This document shows, one piece after another, positions 32,687 to 34,926 of a stretch of DNA of 34,926 nucleotides. Position 1 is the stretch's first letter, and each line of letters starts with the position of its first letter. Source of the stretch: Armatimonadota bacterium (GTDB lineage Bacteria; Armatimonadota; Zipacnadia; JAUWAU01); NCBI GenBank assembly GCA_030601885.1, contig JAUWAU010000049.1, positions 1 to 34,926 on the forward strand. Reading direction: 5' to 3'. The notes under the pieces are model-generated. The model worked only from the letters and a program-made list of their open reading frames with translations. It was not told the origin of the DNA and did no database searches. The position numbers and the translations under genes were made by a program.

Positions 32687-34561
32687 GCGTCCTGCTGGCA
32701 GGGACCCGGTGGGTTCCACATGCCCTGGACGCTAGTCCCCGCTGATCCGCCCCTGGCAAACATGCCTTATTTCACGCTGGGGCTGCCCAACCCGGACTAC
32801 ATCCATCCCTGTGACGATCTCCTCGAGCCCGACGGCGAACCGGACGCCTGCGAGGTCCAGCACCGCTGGTATGGATGGATCGAAGAATACATGTGCTTGG
32901 TCGGCATCCCGTGGACGACCGCGCCGCCGTGCCTCGGCGCTTGGATGGTGGACGGAGGCATGCCGCCGCACAGCGCCTGGACCGGGTTCTTCGGCGGCAA
33001 ACACGTGACCGCCCCCCGCTCCTACCCCCGCGGGGACGACCTGATACCGCCAACCTCGATCGGCGCCCGTGTGCTTGGTCAGTCCCTGAACGACCACTTC
33101 GGCACCGCCGTCGGGAGCAACGGAACCTGGCTGTACATCGCCGCGCCACTGCACACCGCGTTGGAGGCCGACGTCCCTGCGCTGGCGAGTGACCGGGCGA
33201 ATTCGGGCGTGGTCTACCAGCTGCGGACCGATGCCCGCACCAGCGAGGACCAGCCAAACATGGCGCAGTTGTGGATCGAGCCCGGCATTCACACGTTCCA
33301 GGACCCGGACAACCCTGACGAGGAGATCACGGATTACATCCGCTGGCCCTACGTGGACGCGGAGATCCCCTCCCGCCGGGACTACACCATGCCCGTGCCA
33401 CACCAGTACATCATCGAGACCGTCGGTTCCCTCCGCGGCATGTATTGGAATAACACCGCGGACGGCGAGACGCTCGATACCCGCACTATCAACGTGGACG
33501 GTGCCTGCCTGGAAGACTACCTCAAGGATCTGGCCGCGAGCATCGGCAAGGACTGGGTTGACGCCGACGACCTGACGTTCGAGATCTCGGACGCCAGCAG
33601 AGTGGGAGGTTACGAGCCCTACCCGACTGCCACCGCCGGATACTATACCGACCGCACGCCGCAGATCGTCGGCCCGCACGTGAACGCCGAGCTCTCGGCG
33701 GTCCGGGCCCTCAGCGACCTGAACGACGATGGCGTCCGCGACTTCGCCGTCGGGTCCGGTAAGATCACGGATCCCGATCCGAACAGCCCGAGTTATGGGC
33801 AGACGGTCGGGGCAATCTACATCCTCCCCGGTCGTCCAACCGGTGTCGAGGGCGACTACCTGCTCGAGCAGGTCCAGCTCGCGCCGAGTGACCCCGAGCG
33901 CCTCGAGGGCGTCATGCTGAAAGGCAGCTCGGCCGGCGAGACGCTCGCCCGCGTCTTCGAAAATGCCGGGGACATCAACGGCGACGGAATCGACGACGTG
34001 ATCGTCGGCAACGAAGGCGCGTCGGGCGACACGGGCGAGGCAATCGTTATCTTCGGGTCGGACAAGCTGCAAAGCCCGCATTACGGTTGGACCGTAGACA
34101 CCATCGTCGCCGCCGACCGCGCCATCCGCTTCGTCGGTGAGAACCCGGGCGACCTGGCCGGGGCCAATGTGGCCGGGGCCGGCGACGTCGATAACGACGG
34201 CTACGCCGACATCCTGGTTGCCGCTCCCGGTGCTCTGGGCAACAAAGGTTGCGTCTACCTGGTGTACGGCTCACCCGACCTGAGCGGCGACTTCAACCTC
34301 GCGGACATCGGCACCATCGACCTGCCCGGCGTGCGATTCCTCGGCCGCTCCACCGGTGATCAGCTCGGAGCCGGTATGAAGACGATCGCCGGAACCGCTC
34401 CCGGCGGCGGGTCCACGACCGCCTACTCGCGCGGCGTGGCCAGGCTGGGCGACATCGATGGCGACGGCCGGGCCGACTATGCCATCAGCGCCATGCTGGC
34501 CAACCCGGACAACCGGGAAGACGCCGGCGAGATCTACATCCTCTATGGCGTAGGCGACTAA
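32687..34561 (+). pseudogene. FG-GAP lipoprotein, second part after the in-frame TGA
   Basis: It continues the frame of the first part without a shift: after TGA the codons read ASCWQGPGGFH, then ATG 32720 and 613 further residues. It holds four more calcium loops, DLNDDGVRD, DINGDGIDD, DVDNDGYAD and DIDGDGRAD, each within an FG-GAP/integrin-alpha-like blade, and ends EIYILYGVGD. It has no signal peptide and no ribosome site near ATG 32720, so independent translation is unlikely. Together with 30770-32686 it forms a single large protein. Whether it is a real pseudogene, a sequence error or a recoded stop is open. Confidence 0.8.
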
Positions 34562-34616
34562 AAGAAGAGAGAGTGGGCACGCGCATCTTGCCCGTGCTCG
34601 CATGTGCAAGCCAACC

Positions 34617-34654
34617 GGGCCCGCGTTCATCGCACGAACGCGGGCCCTCTTCTT
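34617..34654 (+). terminator. Rho-independent terminator of the FG-GAP gene
   Basis: A perfect 12-bp stem (gggcccgcgttc with gaacgcgggccc) has a 7-base loop and is followed by tcttctt. It lies 55 bases after the stop. This is the clearest intrinsic terminator in the window. Confidence 0.8.
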
Positions 34655-34682
34655 GCGCAGCACATCGACGGCACGCTTGCCC

Positions 34683-34708
34683 AAAGAGCCGCGGGCTTCA
34701 GCCCGCGC
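34683..34708 (+). repeat. Dispersed palindromic repeat, copy 2
   Basis: It begins aaagagccgcgggcttcagc and matches 28333-28358 (minus strand) with one difference. It lies in the spacer 34655-34926, which has no supported gene. Confidence 0.7.
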
Positions 34709-34827
34709 GGCCGCGCGCAGCCCGAGTCGTACTGCCGTTCACGAGAGAGCGCGCCTTGAGCCGGCCGGGGAACCTCCCCGACGGCCAGGGCGAGTAAGGC
34801 CCGCCGCGGGGCAGTGGAGGCGAACCA

Positions 34828-34841
34828 GGGGGGGGGGGGGG
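34828..34841 (+). repeat. G14 homopolymer
   Basis: Fourteen consecutive G. The exact length is doubtful, since such runs are prone to sequencing and replication slippage. No gene with a secure start is seen around it; the window ends 85 bases later. Confidence 0.7.
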
Positions 34842-34926
34842 TCCCCGGAACCGACGGCCCCAGGGCGGGGAGAAGCCCGCCTGCTGGAAACCCTTCACGG
34901 GAGGGTGGGCAGCTGGAATAGTGCAA

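Noticed and set aside
32684..32720. Selenocysteine insertion site after TGA
   Set aside because: The downstream hairpin is small and imperfect, and an FG-GAP protein is not a known selenoprotein. Mentioned only as one alternative.

Overview
The window most likely comes from a Planctomycetota (Phycisphaerae-like) bacterium. DNA is GC-rich. A WD40 protein ends in paired dockerin-like motifs, and a small membrane protein ends in a CxxCGYDLRGN-type zinc ribbon, a signature I associate with this phylum. There are also a large FG-GAP lipoprotein, a single Flp-type pilin and many palindromic intergenic repeats. I ran no database search; family names come from motifs and recall.

Layout. 1-3347: the 3' end of a WD40-dockerin gene, then a small zinc-ribbon gene split by an intact IS1380-family insertion sequence. 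3395-8387 (minus): a PpiD/SurA-like anchored foldase followed by leuS, with the broken zinc-ribbon gene just downstream. 8644-9144 (plus): Flp pilin and a small membrane protein. 9287-12728 (minus): TolB-like lipoprotein, second lipoprotein, an ATGA-coupled 69-residue protein and a Xer recombinase. 13024-15396 (minus): DsbD-type disulfide reductase, divergent from a bifunctional-nuclease-family gene. 16110-18588: repeat-rich spacers around a 34-residue membrane peptide, a DUF368 (PopT-type) transporter and an AMMECR1 protein.

18837-27347 is the accessory part. It holds a caspase-like protease with a long C-terminal domain, a spacer with a 21-bp tandem array, three unrecognised plus-strand genes and a relic of a fourth, a lone Mu gp29-like portal gene overlapping a GNAT gene, and a DUF4062-TPR protein behind a truncated DUF4062 copy. 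The caspase and DUF4062-TPR genes are the best candidates for defence or signalling functions, but no assembled system is proven. 27569-34561 returns to core genes: queC, a small unknown gene, DUF1015, and an FG-GAP lipoprotein interrupted by one in-frame TGA. The window ends in repeats and a G14 run.

Main points for follow-up: the caspase with a putative sensor domain, the IS leader hairpin that covers its own ribosome site, the in-frame palindromic insert in leuS, the in-frame TGA in the FG-GAP gene, and the relics of duplicated genes.
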